DNA from: Halorubrum sp. 48-1-W
GTDB lineage: Archaea > Halobacteriota > Halobacteria > Halobacteriales > Haloferacaceae
NCBI RefSeq assembly: GCF_003287355.1
Contig: NZ_QMIM01000022.1
Coordinates: forward strand, 1-64,000
Length of the DNA stretch: 64,000 nt
Direction of reading: 5' to 3'
The notes beneath the pieces were generated by a model. The model was given only the letters and a program-made list of their open reading frames with translations. It was not told where the DNA came from and searched no databases. Shown here piece by piece: positions 32,242 through 41,577 of this stretch. The position numbers and the translations under genes were made by a program. Numbering within the stretch: the first letter of the stretch is position 1; every line of letters starts with the position of its first letter.

Positions 32242-32709
32242 ATGCTCGACTCGAAGTCGGACACGAGTATCGGCGCGTTTCTCGCGGACAGCCGTGCGAT
32301 CGAAGGGTTGCCGATCAGATTGGTGATCGCCCTCGTCGTCGGCGTCGCGAGCCTCAGCGTGATGATGGGAATGATCGGCGACATCGACGGCCTCTCGTCG
32401 ACGGAGGTGGACGCACGGCCCGAACCGGAGGTGACGACCACGGGGTCACAGACGCTGGAGATCGCGGTCGTCGACCCCGACGGGAACCGCGTCTCCGACG
32501 CGACCGTGATCGTCCGTAGCGGATCCGCGCAGATCGACGGGCTCGCGACCGCGAAATCCGGGTCTGACGGGGTCGCGAACGTCGACGTATCCCCGGAGCT
32601 CGGGCCGAACCAGCTCGACGGGACGCTCACCGTCGACATCAAACCGCCCGCCGGGAGCGACTTCGTCGACGAGCGCGAAAACACCGAGGTGCTCGTCGTC
32701 GCGGAGTGA
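32242..32709 (+). CDS. Single-span protein with an extracellular Ig-like/carboxypeptidase-regulatory-like domain
   Basis: 155 aa. A hydrophilic N-terminus (about 25 aa) precedes one hydrophobic segment (LVIALVVGVASLSVMMGMI). After it, about 100 residues have the 'LEIAVVDPDGNRVSDATVIVRSG' pattern of beta-sandwich CarboxypepD_reg-like domains. The N-terminus resembles archaeal pilin-like or membrane-anchored proteins; a prepilin cleavage site is not clear. Function unknown. Confidence 0.7.
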   Translation: MLDSKSDTSIGAFLADSRAIEGLPIRLVIALVVGVASLSVMMGMIGDIDGLSSTEVDARPEPEVTTTGSQTLEIAVVDPDGNRVSDATVIVRSGSAQIDGLATAKSGSDGVANVDVSPELGPNQLDGTLTVDIKPPAGSDFVDERENTEVLVVAE

Positions 32710-32746
32710 CGCTGGACGTCCGGCGATTCCGGCCGACCGCCGCGGG

Positions 32747-33577
32747 CTAGAGCCGGTCGTCCCAGTCGATCCAGTCCTGTTCCCACCCCGACGTCGCGAA
32801 GTACCCCCGGTCCGCGAACTCGGCGTCCTCCCGACGCGTCCGGTTCCGCTCCCTCCAACCCTGCTCGCCGTCGACGAGCATCGGCCGGAGCCGAGCGGGG
32901 CCGAGCTCCTCGACCGTGCGGAAACCGTCGGGGGCGGGGTCGCTGTCGGGGGCGGGGTCGCTGTCGAGGGCGGGGTCGCTGTCGGGGGCGGGGTTGTCAT
33001 GGGGCGTTGGGTCACCGTCGCCGACGGGCTCGACGGCGACGACCGTCTGGACCGCCGTGCCGCGGGGATACACTATCCGGCCGCCGTCGGCGAGCTGGTC
33101 ACACAGCGCCCGCGGCGGCGTGACGACCGCCGCCTCGATCAGGACCCGGTCGTACGGGGCGTACTCGGGGAGCCCGCGCGCCCCGTCACGGCGGTCGACG
33201 AGGACGGCGTCGTAGCCCGCGTCCCCGAGGTTCGACCGCGCGAGCTGGACGGCACGCCGGTCGATGTCGACCGCGTGGACGTGACGCGCCCCGACGATCT
33301 CCGCGAGCGCCGCGCTGGTGTAGCCGATCCCCGCGCCGACGACGAGCACGTCGTCCCCCTCGTCGGCGTCGAGCGCCGTGAGCATCCGCGCGACCGTGGC
33401 GGGAGCGAGCGCACGCGTCTCCGCGCCCTCGCGCGTGTCGTTCGCGTACGGCGCGTCGTCGACGAACGCACTGCGGGGAACCGCCTGGAGGGACGCGAGC
33501 ACCGACGCACCGAGGGGCTCGCCCAGCTGGTGTTCGAGCCCCTCGATCATGTCCGCCCGGAGCGCCGCTTCGTCCAT
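32747..33577 (-). CDS. Protein-L-isoaspartate O-methyltransferase homologue, non-canonical copy
   Basis: 276 aa. The N-terminal 'VPRSAFV' region and the SAM site 'VLVVGAGIGYTSAALAEIVG' match the PIMT family, but the catalytic surroundings 'SAPHM' of the second copy are replaced by 'RALAPATVARML'. An acidic linker made of four 18-bp tandem units (32927-32998) precedes a C-terminal extension with many Trp and Arg residues. Haloarchaea commonly carry two such genes side by side. Activity on isoaspartate is uncertain. Confidence 0.8.
   Translation of the reverse strand: MDEAALRADMIEGLEHQLGEPLGASVLASLQAVPRSAFVDDAPYANDTREGAETRALAPATVARMLTALDADEGDDVLVVGAGIGYTSAALAEIVGARHVHAVDIDRRAVQLARSNLGDAGYDAVLVDRRDGARGLPEYAPYDRVLIEAAVVTPPRALCDQLADGGRIVYPRGTAVQTVVAVEPVGDGDPTPHDNPAPDSDPALDSDPAPDSDPAPDGFRTVEELGPARLRPMLVDGEQGWRERNRTRREDAEFADRGYFATSGWEQDWIDWDDRL
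32927..32998. repeat. Four 18-bp in-frame tandem units in the PIMT-like gene
   Basis: gtcgggggcggggtcgct recurs four times with one or a few changes in the last two copies, encoding a repeated P-A-P-D-S-D-like linker. Confidence 0.88.
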
Positions 33578-33631
33578 GACCGTCCTCGGCGGTCGGTGGT
33601 CTAAAACCGCACGCTCCGTGCGGGCCCGTCG

Positions 33632-34300
33632 TCACCTCATCGGGACGAACCTGACCCCGCCGTGGTCCTCGCGGTCGACGCCGTCCGCGCGGACCGTCAG
33701 CCGGACGAGCCGCTGTCCGCCGCCGATCCGGCCACCGAGGAGCCCACCCCCGCCACCTCCGGCCTCGACGGGGGCGACGACACGGCCGCCCTCGCGCACC
33801 CGCCCGACGATCTCGTCGGGGACTCCCCCGGGAGCGGCACAGGTCAGGTACGCCGCGTCGAACGGTGCCCGGTCAGCGAACGCGGTCCGGCCGTCGCCGG
33901 CCCGAACGGTCACGTCGTACCCCAGACGGTCCAGCCGTTCCCGGGCAGCCTCGGCGAGTTCCGGAACGTACTCGACGCTGTAGACGTTCCCGTCGCCGAC
34001 GACCTCGGCGACGACCGCAGCGTGGTACCCGCAACCGGTCCCGACCTCGAACACCCGGTCGCCGGCCGAGACCTCGAGGAGGTCGGTCATGACGGCCACC
34101 ATGTGCGGTGCGCTGATCGTCTGGCCGTGACCGATCGGGAGCGGGCGGTCCTCGTACGCGTGGTCGCGCTCGGCCTCGGGGACGAACTCGTGGCGAGGGA
34201 CGGCCGCGATCGCCGACAACGTCCCCTCCGACACGTCGAGCCGCCGTCGGAGCTGTCCGACGAGCAGATCGCGATCCGGCGCGTGTTCGTCGTCATCCAT
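33632..34300 (-). CDS. pcm: Protein-L-isoaspartate O-methyltransferase
   Basis: 222 aa. Canonical PIMT order: 'VPRHEFVP', 'PLPIGHGQTISAPHMVAVM' (catalytic Ser in ISAP), then SAM motif 'VFEVGTGCGYHAAVVAEVV'. It repairs isoaspartyl residues in damaged proteins. A glycine-rich stretch (GGGGGG) lies near residue 185. ATG 34300 preferred; ATG 34315 also possible. The paralogue at 32747 lies 54 bp downstream on the same strand. Confidence 0.93.
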   Translation of the reverse strand: MDDDEHAPDRDLLVGQLRRRLDVSEGTLSAIAAVPRHEFVPEAERDHAYEDRPLPIGHGQTISAPHMVAVMTDLLEVSAGDRVFEVGTGCGYHAAVVAEVVGDGNVYSVEYVPELAEAARERLDRLGYDVTVRAGDGRTAFADRAPFDAAYLTCAAPGGVPDEIVGRVREGGRVVAPVEAGGGGGGLLGGRIGGGQRLVRLTVRADGVDREDHGGVRFVPMR

Positions 34301-34397
34301 GACATCCCATAACATGACGAGCGACGAGAAGCTGTCGGCGGGAAGCCGCACGCCTCGTGGACCGCGATACCCCCGGGAGAGGACACAGCCTCGCAAA

Positions 34398-34405
34398 CGT
34401 TAATC
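34398..34405 (+). promoter_or_regulatory. TTAA-type box of hisA
   Basis: cgttaatc is centred 27 nt before the ATG at 34429; a leaderless mRNA is likely. Confidence 0.6.
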
Positions 34406-34428
34406 GGTGGCCGCGACTGGGTTCCCGT

Positions 34429-35175
34429 ATGGATCGAGCCCACTTTTCCGAGTTCGAGGTGATCCCGGCAGTCGACGTCCAGGACGGCGAGGTCGTCCAG
34501 CTCGTCGCGGGCGAGCGTGGCACGGGCAAACGCTACGGCGATCCGGTCGAGGCGGCGGCGCGGTGGACCGACGCGGGCGCACGGACGCTCCACCTGGTCG
34601 ACCTCGACGGCGCGTTCGAGGGCGAACGAGCGAACGCGGACGCGATCGGGGCGGTGATCGACGCCGTCGGCGACGGGATCGGGCTCCAGCTCGGCGGCGG
34701 GATCCGAACCGCCGACGACGCCCACAGCCTCCTCGATACGGGCATCGACCGCGTGATCCTCGGGACTGCGGCGGTCGAGAACCCGGAGATCGTCGCAACG
34801 ATCGACGACACGCATCCGGGCAGCGTCGTCGTCAGCCTCGACGCGAAGGAGGGCGAGGTCGTCGTGAGCGGCTGGACCGAGGGAACCGGCCTCGACCCCG
34901 CCGAGGCCGCCGCGCGCTACGAGGGGCTGGGCGCGGGCGCGATCCTCTTCACGAACGTCGACGTCGAAGGCCAGCTCGAGGGGATCGACCGCGAGGCGGT
35001 CGAGAGCGTGGTCGAGGCGGTAGACGTCCCCGTGATCGCCTCGGGCGGCGTCGCGAGCGTCGACGACGTAGTCGCGCTGAAGGAGGCGGGCGCGGCGGCG
35101 GTCGTGGTGGGGACTGCGCTGTACGAGGGGGAGTTCACGCTGCGGGAGGCGCAGGCTGCCGCCGACGAGGCCTGA
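34429..35175 (+). CDS. hisA: HisA, ProFAR isomerase of histidine biosynthesis
   Basis: The 248-aa TIM barrel has the two catalytic Asp regions 'VIPAVDVQDGEVV' (about residue 15) and 'LFTNVDVEGQLEG' (about 180), with phosphate-binding 'LGGGIRT' and 'IASGGVAS'. It converts ProFAR to PRFAR in the cytoplasm. hisB is 2.4 kb away on the same strand but separated by the Usp and APC genes, so the his genes are dispersed. Confidence 0.96.
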   Translation: MDRAHFSEFEVIPAVDVQDGEVVQLVAGERGTGKRYGDPVEAAARWTDAGARTLHLVDLDGAFEGERANADAIGAVIDAVGDGIGLQLGGGIRTADDAHSLLDTGIDRVILGTAAVENPEIVATIDDTHPGSVVVSLDAKEGEVVVSGWTEGTGLDPAEAAARYEGLGAGAILFTNVDVEGQLEGIDREAVESVVEAVDVPVIASGGVASVDDVVALKEAGAAAVVVGTALYEGEFTLREAQAAADEA

Positions 35176-35253
35176 GCGTCGGGTGCGAGGTCGACCGGGA
35201 CCCGTGGAAGCCGACGGCGATCCGTGGGCGACGACGGCGATCCGGTCGGCCCG

Positions 35254-36027
35254 TCACTCGCCGGCGGCGTCCGCTGGTCGCTCGCGTTGAACGACCAGCA
35301 CCGGGCCGAGGAACCGCTCCGCCACCTGTTCGGAGGGCATCCCGAAGACGAACGTCGTGACCGACGGGTCAGTCTCGCCCATGACCACCGCGTCGTGGGC
35401 CTCGCCGTGGCGGGCGATCGCGTCGACCGGTACCTCGGCGTCCTCGACGAGGGTCCCGATCCCGTCGGGGTCCATGCCGCGCTCGACGAGTTCCGTCTTC
35501 ACCCCGTTCAACAGGGTCTCGGCGTCGTCCACGGTCTCGTCGTCGGCGAGGACGTGGTAGAGCGTCACCGCGACGTCGGTGCCGGCGAACAGGCCGGCGA
35601 CGAGCCGCGCGTTTCGGTCGATCCCGACGGTCCCGCGCACGGCGACGAGGACGGACTCGACGCGCTCGGTGCCGTTCGGAACGAGCACGGCGAGGCAGCC
35701 GTGTTCGTAGATGAGCCGATCGATCGTCGTCCGCTCGTCGTGAGTGAACACGAGGCGCGTCTCGACGGTGGCGCCGGCGTCCGCCAGCGCGCCGGCGAAC
35801 TCCTCGAGTTTCGACATCGCGGTCCCGCCGAACTGCTCTCTCGCCTGCTCCGTGGCCGTCTGTTCGGGGAGCACGTGGTACCCCAACAGGACGACGTGGG
35901 CGTTCGCGAGTAGCTCGGCAGTGCCGGTCGGGAGCGACTCGCCCTCCAGCACTTCCAGCGGGACGAGCACCGCGGGGCGGTCGGTCTCGGTTCCTGTCGG
36001 GTCGTCCGGTCGTGTCGTGTCAGTCAT
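35254..36027 (-). CDS. Universal stress protein, tandem UspA domains
   Basis: 257 aa, two Usp-like halves. The second half shows '[35 protein letters not shown]', a variant of the G-x2-G-x9-G-S ATP-binding region. It overlaps the stop of the APC permease by 8 bp; permease-Usp pairs are common in haloarchaea, and the Usp may tune transport. The ATP site appears weakened. Confidence 0.87.
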   Translation of the reverse strand: MTDTTRPDDPTGTETDRPAVLVPLEVLEGESLPTGTAELLANAHVVLLGYHVLPEQTATEQAREQFGGTAMSKLEEFAGALADAGATVETRLVFTHDERTTIDRLIYEHGCLAVLVPNGTERVESVLVAVRGTVGIDRNARLVAGLFAGTDVAVTLYHVLADDETVDDAETLLNGVKTELVERGMDPDGIGTLVEDAEVPVDAIARHGEAHDAVVMGETDPSVTTFVFGMPSEQVAERFLGPVLVVQRERPADAAGE

Positions 36028-37471
36028 GTTCGAATCTCCCCTCGAGTTCGACGTCCGTCGCGTAGTACCGGTACCAGCCGTAGGCTGTAACCATGACGGC
36101 GACTCCGACGCCGATCGAGGCCGGACGCATGAACGCGATGAGCGCGAAGCTCGCGAGCGCCCCGACGCCGGCGACCGCGAGGCCGGCCGGACAGCGGAAC
36201 GACGGCGTGTACCAGTCGGGCCGTTCGCGACGGAGCCGGACCAGCGTGACGCAGATCAGTCCGTACATCACGAGGTGGAGGAAGGAGGCGACCTCCGCGA
36301 GCAGCTCCACCTGCCCGGTCGCCGTGAGGACGACGATCGGCCCGCCGGCCAGCCCCAAGGCGACGTGCGGCGTCCCGTACTGGAGGTTGATCCGGCTCGC
36401 GGTCGCGGGGATGAGGTCGTCCCGGCTCACGGCGTACACCGCGCGCGAGGCGCTGAGTATCGACGCGTTCGCGCTCGAGAACGTCGCCAACAGGCCGGCG
36501 ATGACGATGGCGATCGCCCCCGGCAACCCGACGAACTCGCGGGCGACCTCGACCATGGCTGTCTCGCCGAACTCGCCGAGACGGGCGCTACCGAACGCGC
36601 TCGTCGCGACGAAGACCGTGACGACGTAGAAGACGCCGACGACGAGGACGGACGCGACCATCGCCAGCGGGAGGTTCCGCGAGGGGTTCTCGATGTCGCC
36701 CGCGACGGTCGCCACCTGTGCGAAGCCGAGGTACGAGGTGAACACGAGCGCCGCCGTCTGGAGCACCGGTAGCAGTCCGCCGGGCGGGAAGAACCGCTCC
36801 GGAGTGCTCTCCGTTCCGAACACGCCGAGCGCGTCGAGGCTCCCGTAGCTCAAGAACAGCGTGAGGATGACGAGCAGGACAGCCACGATCCCGTTCTGGA
36901 GCGACGCGGTGTTCTCGGTCCCGAAGAGGCTGAGCGCCGTGAGGCCGGCTCCGAACGCGACCCCGAGAGGCACCGCGGGGTCGACGGGCAGGTCGATCCC
37001 CGCCTCCAGGAACACCTGTCCGGCGTAGCTCCCGAGGCCGACGAGGTAGAACGCCGACGCGAACACGAGCCCGAGCCAGAGCCCGATCCCGACGATCGCG
37101 CCCGGCGCGGTTCCGAGCCCCCGCGAGATGAAGAAGTAGCCGCCGCCGCTGCGCGGCATCGCCGTCGCGAGCTCGGAGGTCGGCAGGGCCACGAGCAGTG
37201 CGACGACCGCGCCGATGGCGAACGACAGCGACGCGGCCGGTCCGGCGTTCCCTGCCGCGATCCCGGGAAACACGAAGATCCCCGCGCCGATCATCGTCCC
37301 GATCCCGATCGCGAGCCCGCCTGAGAGCCCGATCGTCCGTTCGAGCTCCCCCTCGCCGGTGTCGGCGTCGACGATCTCGGCGATCGCGTCCGGGCCGGCG
37401 GGGTCGGTCGGCGGGCCCCCCACCTCTGCTGAGGAGCCGTCGCGGGCCTCGGAACCGTCTGGAGCAACCAT
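36020..37471 (-). CDS. APC-family amino acid permease
   Basis: 483 aa with about 12 membrane segments. The TM1 motif '[19 protein letters not shown]' and a 'SRSGGGYFF'-type motif ('[16 protein letters not shown]') in TM3 identify the family. An acidic N-terminal tail of about 40 residues precedes TM1. The substrate is not determined. Co-transcribed with the Usp gene downstream. Confidence 0.92.
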   Translation of the reverse strand: MVAPDGSEARDGSSAEVGGPPTDPAGPDAIAEIVDADTGEGELERTIGLSGGLAIGIGTMIGAGIFVFPGIAAGNAGPAASLSFAIGAVVALLVALPTSELATAMPRSGGGYFFISRGLGTAPGAIVGIGLWLGLVFASAFYLVGLGSYAGQVFLEAGIDLPVDPAVPLGVAFGAGLTALSLFGTENTASLQNGIVAVLLVILTLFLSYGSLDALGVFGTESTPERFFPPGGLLPVLQTAALVFTSYLGFAQVATVAGDIENPSRNLPLAMVASVLVVGVFYVVTVFVATSAFGSARLGEFGETAMVEVAREFVGLPGAIAIVIAGLLATFSSANASILSASRAVYAVSRDDLIPATASRINLQYGTPHVALGLAGGPIVVLTATGQVELLAEVASFLHLVMYGLICVTLVRLRRERPDWYTPSFRCPAGLAVAGVGALASFALIAFMRPASIGVGVAVMVTAYGWYRYYATDVELEGRFEHD

Positions 37472-37529
37472 CCCGCGAACACCCACTCCCGCGCGGGCCA
37501 AATAGCCATCGTCGTCCCACCCGCAACCG

Positions 37530-37536
37530 CCTTAAG
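37530..37536 (+). promoter_or_regulatory. TTAA-type box of hisB
   Basis: ccttaag lies 22-28 nt before the ATG at 37558. Confidence 0.55.
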
Positions 37537-37557
37537 AGCCGCCGCCGACGGGCCGGT

Positions 37558-38154
37558 ATGGGCGAGCACGACCGGACCGCGGCCGTCTCCCGGGAGACCG
37601 CGGAGACGACGATCGACCTGACACTCGTACTCGACGGCGACGGGGAGAGCGAGGTGGACACCGGGATCGGCTTTTACGACCACATGCTCGAGGCGTTCGC
37701 GAAACACGGCCTCTTCGACCTCACCGTCCGCTGTGACGGCGACACCCACATCGACGACCACCACACCGTCGAGGACGTGGCGATCTGCCTCGGCGAGGCG
37801 TTCGAGGAGGCGCTCGGCGACAAACGCGGCATCCGGCGGTACGCCGACCGGCGGGTCCCGCTCGACGAGGCGGTCGCGAGCGTCGTCGTCGACGTCTCGG
37901 GACGGCCATACTACGACTTCTCCGGCGAGTTCTCCCAGGAGTCGATCGGCGGGTTCACGAGCGTCATGGCCGACCACTTCGCGCTCTCGCTCGCGCACAA
38001 CGCCGGACTCACGCTCCACACTGCGGTCGAGACGGGCGACAACGCCCACCACGAGGTCGAGGCGCTGTTCAAGGCGCTCGCGCGCGCCCTCGACGACGCG
38101 ACGCGGATCGACGGGCGACGGAGCGACACGCCGAGCACGAAGGGCGCACTCTAG
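37558..38154 (+). CDS. hisB: Imidazoleglycerol-phosphate dehydratase HisB
   Basis: 198 aa, a single-domain dehydratase as in archaea. The two metal-binding His regions are present: '[14 protein letters not shown]' with '[11 protein letters not shown]', and '[13 protein letters not shown]' with '[14 protein letters not shown]'. It dehydrates imidazoleglycerol phosphate, using Mn. Confidence 0.96.
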   Translation: MGEHDRTAAVSRETAETTIDLTLVLDGDGESEVDTGIGFYDHMLEAFAKHGLFDLTVRCDGDTHIDDHHTVEDVAICLGEAFEEALGDKRGIRRYADRRVPLDEAVASVVVDVSGRPYYDFSGEFSQESIGGFTSVMADHFALSLAHNAGLTLHTAVETGDNAHHEVEALFKALARALDDATRIDGRRSDTPSTKGAL

Positions 38155-38253
38155 CGCGCCACGGGGACGCGGGTCGCCGTTTGTCACCGGCTCTCACAAA
38201 CGCGCGTTTCAGCCTCCGGGACACCCATGTCCCCTCCCGCCGAACGATCGCGT

Positions 38254-38613
38254 ATGGTCAGACTGTCCCCGTCCGGCCTCCTCCGGACGTCCGCGACGAC
38301 CGACGCCACCACCCGCTGGCGGCTGGAGAGCGAGGACCTCCACGTCCGCAACCACGACCCCGAAACGGCACACGACGTCCGGCTGACGATCCGCCGTGAC
38401 GGCGAGCGTTGCCACCGTGCGGAGTACCGGCTGCTCCCCGACCAGTCCGGCAGCTCGGTGAACCTCCTCCAGCCCGGCGAGTACGCCGTCACGGCCGCCG
38501 TCGACGATGCGGAGCCGGAAACGGCGACGGTTCGCGTCTCCGACGACCCGGACCGGACGATCGTCGTCGAGATCATCAACGGCTCGGTACGGATCTCCGA
38601 AGGGATCCACTAG
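38254..38613 (+). CDS. Uncharacterised small beta-rich protein
   Basis: 119 aa (128 aa from an alternative ATG at 38227). Beta-strand-like pattern 'HDVRLTIRRDGERCHRAEYRLLPDQSG', then 'PGEYAVTAAVDDAEPETATVRVSDD' resembles a small Ig-like or fibronectin-like fold. No signal peptide or membrane segment. Found between hisB and a tandem-repeat spacer. No known function. Confidence 0.6.
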   Translation: MVRLSPSGLLRTSATTDATTRWRLESEDLHVRNHDPETAHDVRLTIRRDGERCHRAEYRLLPDQSGSSVNLLQPGEYAVTAAVDDAEPETATVRVSDDPDRTIVVEIINGSVRISEGIH

Positions 38614-38658
38614 GCTCGTCGACCGATCCGTCTCCGTCCCAGCTCCCGGCCGACCCGC

Positions 38659-38702
38659 CTCCGTCCCCCGGCGGATCCGTCTCCGTCCCCCGGCGGATCC
38701 GT
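38659..38702. repeat. 22-bp tandem duplication in a spacer
   Basis: ctccgtcccccggcggatcc plus gt is repeated twice, with looser copies of ccgtctccgtccc on both sides (about 38624-38715). It lies in the 160-bp gap after the gene ending at 38613. Confidence 0.8.
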
Positions 38703-38776
38703 CTCCGTCCCAGCCCCGCGGGCCCACCCCTCGCCCGATCCCTTTTAGCCGTGCGAACCGTCCACACACGTGACCC

Positions 38777-39673
38777 ATGGAGCTCCGCTGTGAGGGGTGT
38801 GCCGGCTGCTGTGTCGACTGGCGGCCGCTCGCTCCGGAGGCCGCCGGCTCCGGCCGAGGCGGCCGGCGGCCGCCGCTCGACGACGTCTACGGCCTCGCGC
38901 CGCTCACCCGCGACGAGGTGGTGTCCTTCCTCGACCGCGGACTGGGCGACGTGATGACTCCCCGGCTCTTCGAACCCGCCGAGGGGGACGACCGCGTCCG
39001 GATCGACGGGATCGACCTCGCGGCTGTCGGGGGCCGGCCGGTCTTCGTCGTCGGCCTCCGCAAGCCGCCGAAGCCCGTCGCGCCGATCGGTACCGGGACC
39101 GTCCGCTGGCTCGACGCCTGCGTCTTCCTCGACCCGACCACCCTACAGTGTCGGATCCACGGCGACGACGTCTATCCCCGGACGTGCTCGTCGTATCCCG
39201 GTCACAACCTCGCGCTCGACGCGAAGACCGAGTGCGAACGCGTCGAGGCTGGCGGCGGCGGCGAGCGCCTCCTCGACGACACCCCGCCCGCGGACCTGCC
39301 CGCGCCGGCGTTCGGCCCGCAGGCGCTCGGATCGACCGTCTTCGCGTACCCCGACCCGGCCGACCTCGAGGGCGTGGTAGCACTGCTCCGCGACGAGGAG
39401 GCGACCGACGACGACCGTGCCCGGTTCGTCGGGGCCGCCGCCGGCTCGCGTCCGGGCTCGCTCTCCGTCGACCCCGATCGGATGGCCGACGCGCGGTCGC
39501 GGGCCGGAGACGCCGACTCGTGGGCCGGGGACGCGATCCGCGACTGGCACGAGCGGGCGGGAGCCGACGGGGAGGTCGTCGACTTCGACGACGACGCCCG
39601 CGAACGGCTGGTTCGCGGGGTGGAGGACGACGTCGGCGCGCCGGGGACGCCGGGGTGGGACGACCTCGCGTGA
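38777..39673 (+). CDS. YkgJ-family cysteine cluster protein
   Basis: 298 aa. Cys-rich N-terminus (C-x2-C-x2-C-C in residues 5-12) and a later 'CRIHGDDVYPRTCSSYPGH' block give the metal- or Fe-S-chelating signature of YkgJ. The C-terminal third (low-complexity helices) is probably a haloarchaeal addition. Biological role unknown. Standalone gene. Confidence 0.88.
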   Translation: MELRCEGCAGCCVDWRPLAPEAAGSGRGGRRPPLDDVYGLAPLTRDEVVSFLDRGLGDVMTPRLFEPAEGDDRVRIDGIDLAAVGGRPVFVVGLRKPPKPVAPIGTGTVRWLDACVFLDPTTLQCRIHGDDVYPRTCSSYPGHNLALDAKTECERVEAGGGGERLLDDTPPADLPAPAFGPQALGSTVFAYPDPADLEGVVALLRDEEATDDDRARFVGAAAGSRPGSLSVDPDRMADARSRAGDADSWAGDAIRDWHERAGADGEVVDFDDDARERLVRGVEDDVGAPGTPGWDDLA

Positions 39674-39689
39674 GCCCGCGCCGGGCATG

Positions 39690-40736
39690 TCAGCGGGACC
39701 CGTCCGGCCGCCACACCCCCTGTCTCCCGTCGAGCCACGCGACGACGACGACGTGCGGGAGCGTCAGGGCCGCGATGGCGACGAGCGAGACGGCGAGGAC
39801 GTCGCCGGGAGCCGCGACGCCGGACGGGACCGCCAGCCCCACGCCCCCCACGACGAGGAACCCGCCGAGCGTGAGCGGCGCGGCGTCGCGAGCGAACCGC
39901 GAGAGCGCGCCGCGGACGTCCCCCTCGGCGAGCCGTTCCGCGGCGGCCGCGTCGACGAGCGTCAGCCGCCCGACGTGCCGGAGCGAGTGCCAGGCAGCGA
40001 AGTAGACGCCGATCGCGAGGACGGGCGCAGTGAGCAGGAACCACGCCCACAGCACGGCGGTCTCGCCCGCGTCCCGGAGCCACCCCCGCCGGTCCGCGCC
40101 GGCCCGGACGCGACCGTAGCCGAGCCCCGCCGACAGCAACGTCGCCCCCGCCATCGACGCGCCGACCGCCAGCCGCGTCGACGGGGTGAAGACCGGGGCG
40201 ACGGCGGCGGCCGCGTCGGCGACGAACAGGCCGACCACCCACTCGGCCACCAGCCGGTACTCATCGGGACGACTCAGGAGCGGGACGCCCATCGGCAGCC
40301 CGCCGCGGACGAAAAGCGTCAGCGCCCGCTCGCCGGGGGTCGGGAGGTGGTCGACGCCGGCGAGGACGAGCACAGCCACGTCGCCCTGTCCCCAGTGGAG
40401 CCACGTGAGACAGACGAACCCGACGAACGCGGCTGTGGGCGCGGCGAAGAACGCGACGACGACCGCACTGCCGAGAACCGCGTACGTGACCGAGACGGCC
40501 GCGACCGACCGCCGGAGCGACACCCCGTCCCCTCCGGCTGTGCGCAACGGAACCAAGTGATCGACCGCGCCGTGGGCCATCCCGACGACCAGCGTGCCGA
40601 GCACGAACGTCGCGACGCCGAACTCGACCGGAAGCAAGGGGGTGATGGCCCCGAACGGCACCAACGCCGCCATCGCGACCGCGGGGTACCGTGTGAACCA
40701 CCTGTCGGCGAGCCGGAGCGCCTCCGCGTCAGTCAT
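39690..40736 (-). CDS. brp: Brp/Blh-family beta-carotene 15,15'-dioxygenase
   Basis: 348 aa. Nine or so hydrophobic segments. Conserved iron-binding His motifs: 'HGAVDHLVP', 'WLHWGQGD' and 'AAWHSLRHVGRL'. The family cleaves beta-carotene to two retinal molecules. ATG 40736 overlaps the crtY stop; ATG 40751 is also possible. Together with the lycopene cyclase it makes retinal for rhodopsins; no opsin is in the window. Confidence 0.92.
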   Translation of the reverse strand: MTDAEALRLADRWFTRYPAVAMAALVPFGAITPLLPVEFGVATFVLGTLVVGMAHGAVDHLVPLRTAGGDGVSLRRSVAAVSVTYAVLGSAVVVAFFAAPTAAFVGFVCLTWLHWGQGDVAVLVLAGVDHLPTPGERALTLFVRGGLPMGVPLLSRPDEYRLVAEWVVGLFVADAAAAVAPVFTPSTRLAVGASMAGATLLSAGLGYGRVRAGADRRGWLRDAGETAVLWAWFLLTAPVLAIGVYFAAWHSLRHVGRLTLVDAAAAERLAEGDVRGALSRFARDAAPLTLGGFLVVGGVGLAVPSGVAAPGDVLAVSLVAIAALTLPHVVVVAWLDGRQGVWRPDGSR

Positions 40737-41532
40737 TGCCGGGACCGACATCGTCGGGGACCGTCGCGATCGACCCCTCGACAGCTGTCCGGCGGTCGTT
40801 CCAGTCGAGTACCCACTCGAACAACACGAGCCCGTTCACGGTCATCAGGTTGGCCGACGCGAAGAACAGCATCTCCTCTATCGGCAGGCCGAGGACGGCG
40901 ACGCCCGTCGTCAACTCCGTCGAGAGGACCCACGTCCCCATCCCGATCGCGATCCGGTCGACGATCCAGAAGTACACGGCCGGGACGAGCGTCACCGTCA
41001 GCCAGACCCGCGGCGTCCGGGCGAGGTACCCCCCGCCGACGGACCACTGGAGAGCGAGCACGGGACCCACCCACGCGATCAGGCCGCCGAGATAGAGGAA
41101 CGCGTCGTCGAGCGAGACGAGCCAGAGGCCGCCCGCCACCATCGAGAGTCCGACGAGCACCCCGGCGACTCGCGGTCGGCGGTCGAAGTCGCCCTCCCGG
41201 AACGCCGGATCGAACCCGATCCGGTGGAGGACGAACCCGGCGATCACGGTCTGGATCCCGAAAAAGAGGTACTCGCCGAGCGGGATCGAGAGCGCGCGGA
41301 CGAACACGGCACCCTCGCCGTAGCTCCACGCGCCCCGCCGGATCATGTAGCTGATCCACGGCGTCGTGTACGCGTAGGCGATGGCGACGAGTACGGTGAT
41401 GCCGACGGTCGCGCGTCGCCGACGGACGCGATCGTACTCCGGCGTGAGGTACCACAGGGCCGCGACCAGCGGAAGGGTGAAAACGAGATGGAACTGCAAG
41501 TACGTCAGCGTGGGGATCACCGTTGCCTCCAC
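40729..41532 (-). CDS. crtY: Lycopene beta-cyclase, CrtY (archaeal fused CrtYcd type)
   Basis: 267 aa with six to seven membrane segments. Two similar cyclase modules: the first begins at about residue 8 (LTYLQFHLVFTLP, later 'PLGEYLFFGIQT'), the second near 135 (LGGLIAWVGPVLA, later 'PIEEMLFF'). The two P-x-E-E/E-Y motifs are typical. The GTG start is chosen with short leader; a second GTG four codons later is possible. It overlaps brp. Confidence 0.92.
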   Translation of the reverse strand: MEATVIPTLTYLQFHLVFTLPLVAALWYLTPEYDRVRRRRATVGITVLVAIAYAYTTPWISYMIRRGAWSYGEGAVFVRALSIPLGEYLFFGIQTVIAGFVLHRIGFDPAFREGDFDRRPRVAGVLVGLSMVAGGLWLVSLDDAFLYLGGLIAWVGPVLALQWSVGGGYLARTPRVWLTVTLVPAVYFWIVDRIAIGMGTWVLSTELTTGVAVLGLPIEEMLFFASANLMTVNGLVLFEWVLDWNDRRTAVEGSIATVPDDVGPGND

Positions 41533-41577
41533 GAAACGACGACCATGTCAACCCCTTCGGCCCCACAGCGATTAAGC

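Noticed and set aside
30585-32858. 757-aa minus-strand frame spanning the HerA-like and crcB genes
   Set aside because: Only its last about 115 residues (a CrcB protein) are real; the rest is out of frame with the HerA-like ATPase, which has intact Walker motifs in another frame.
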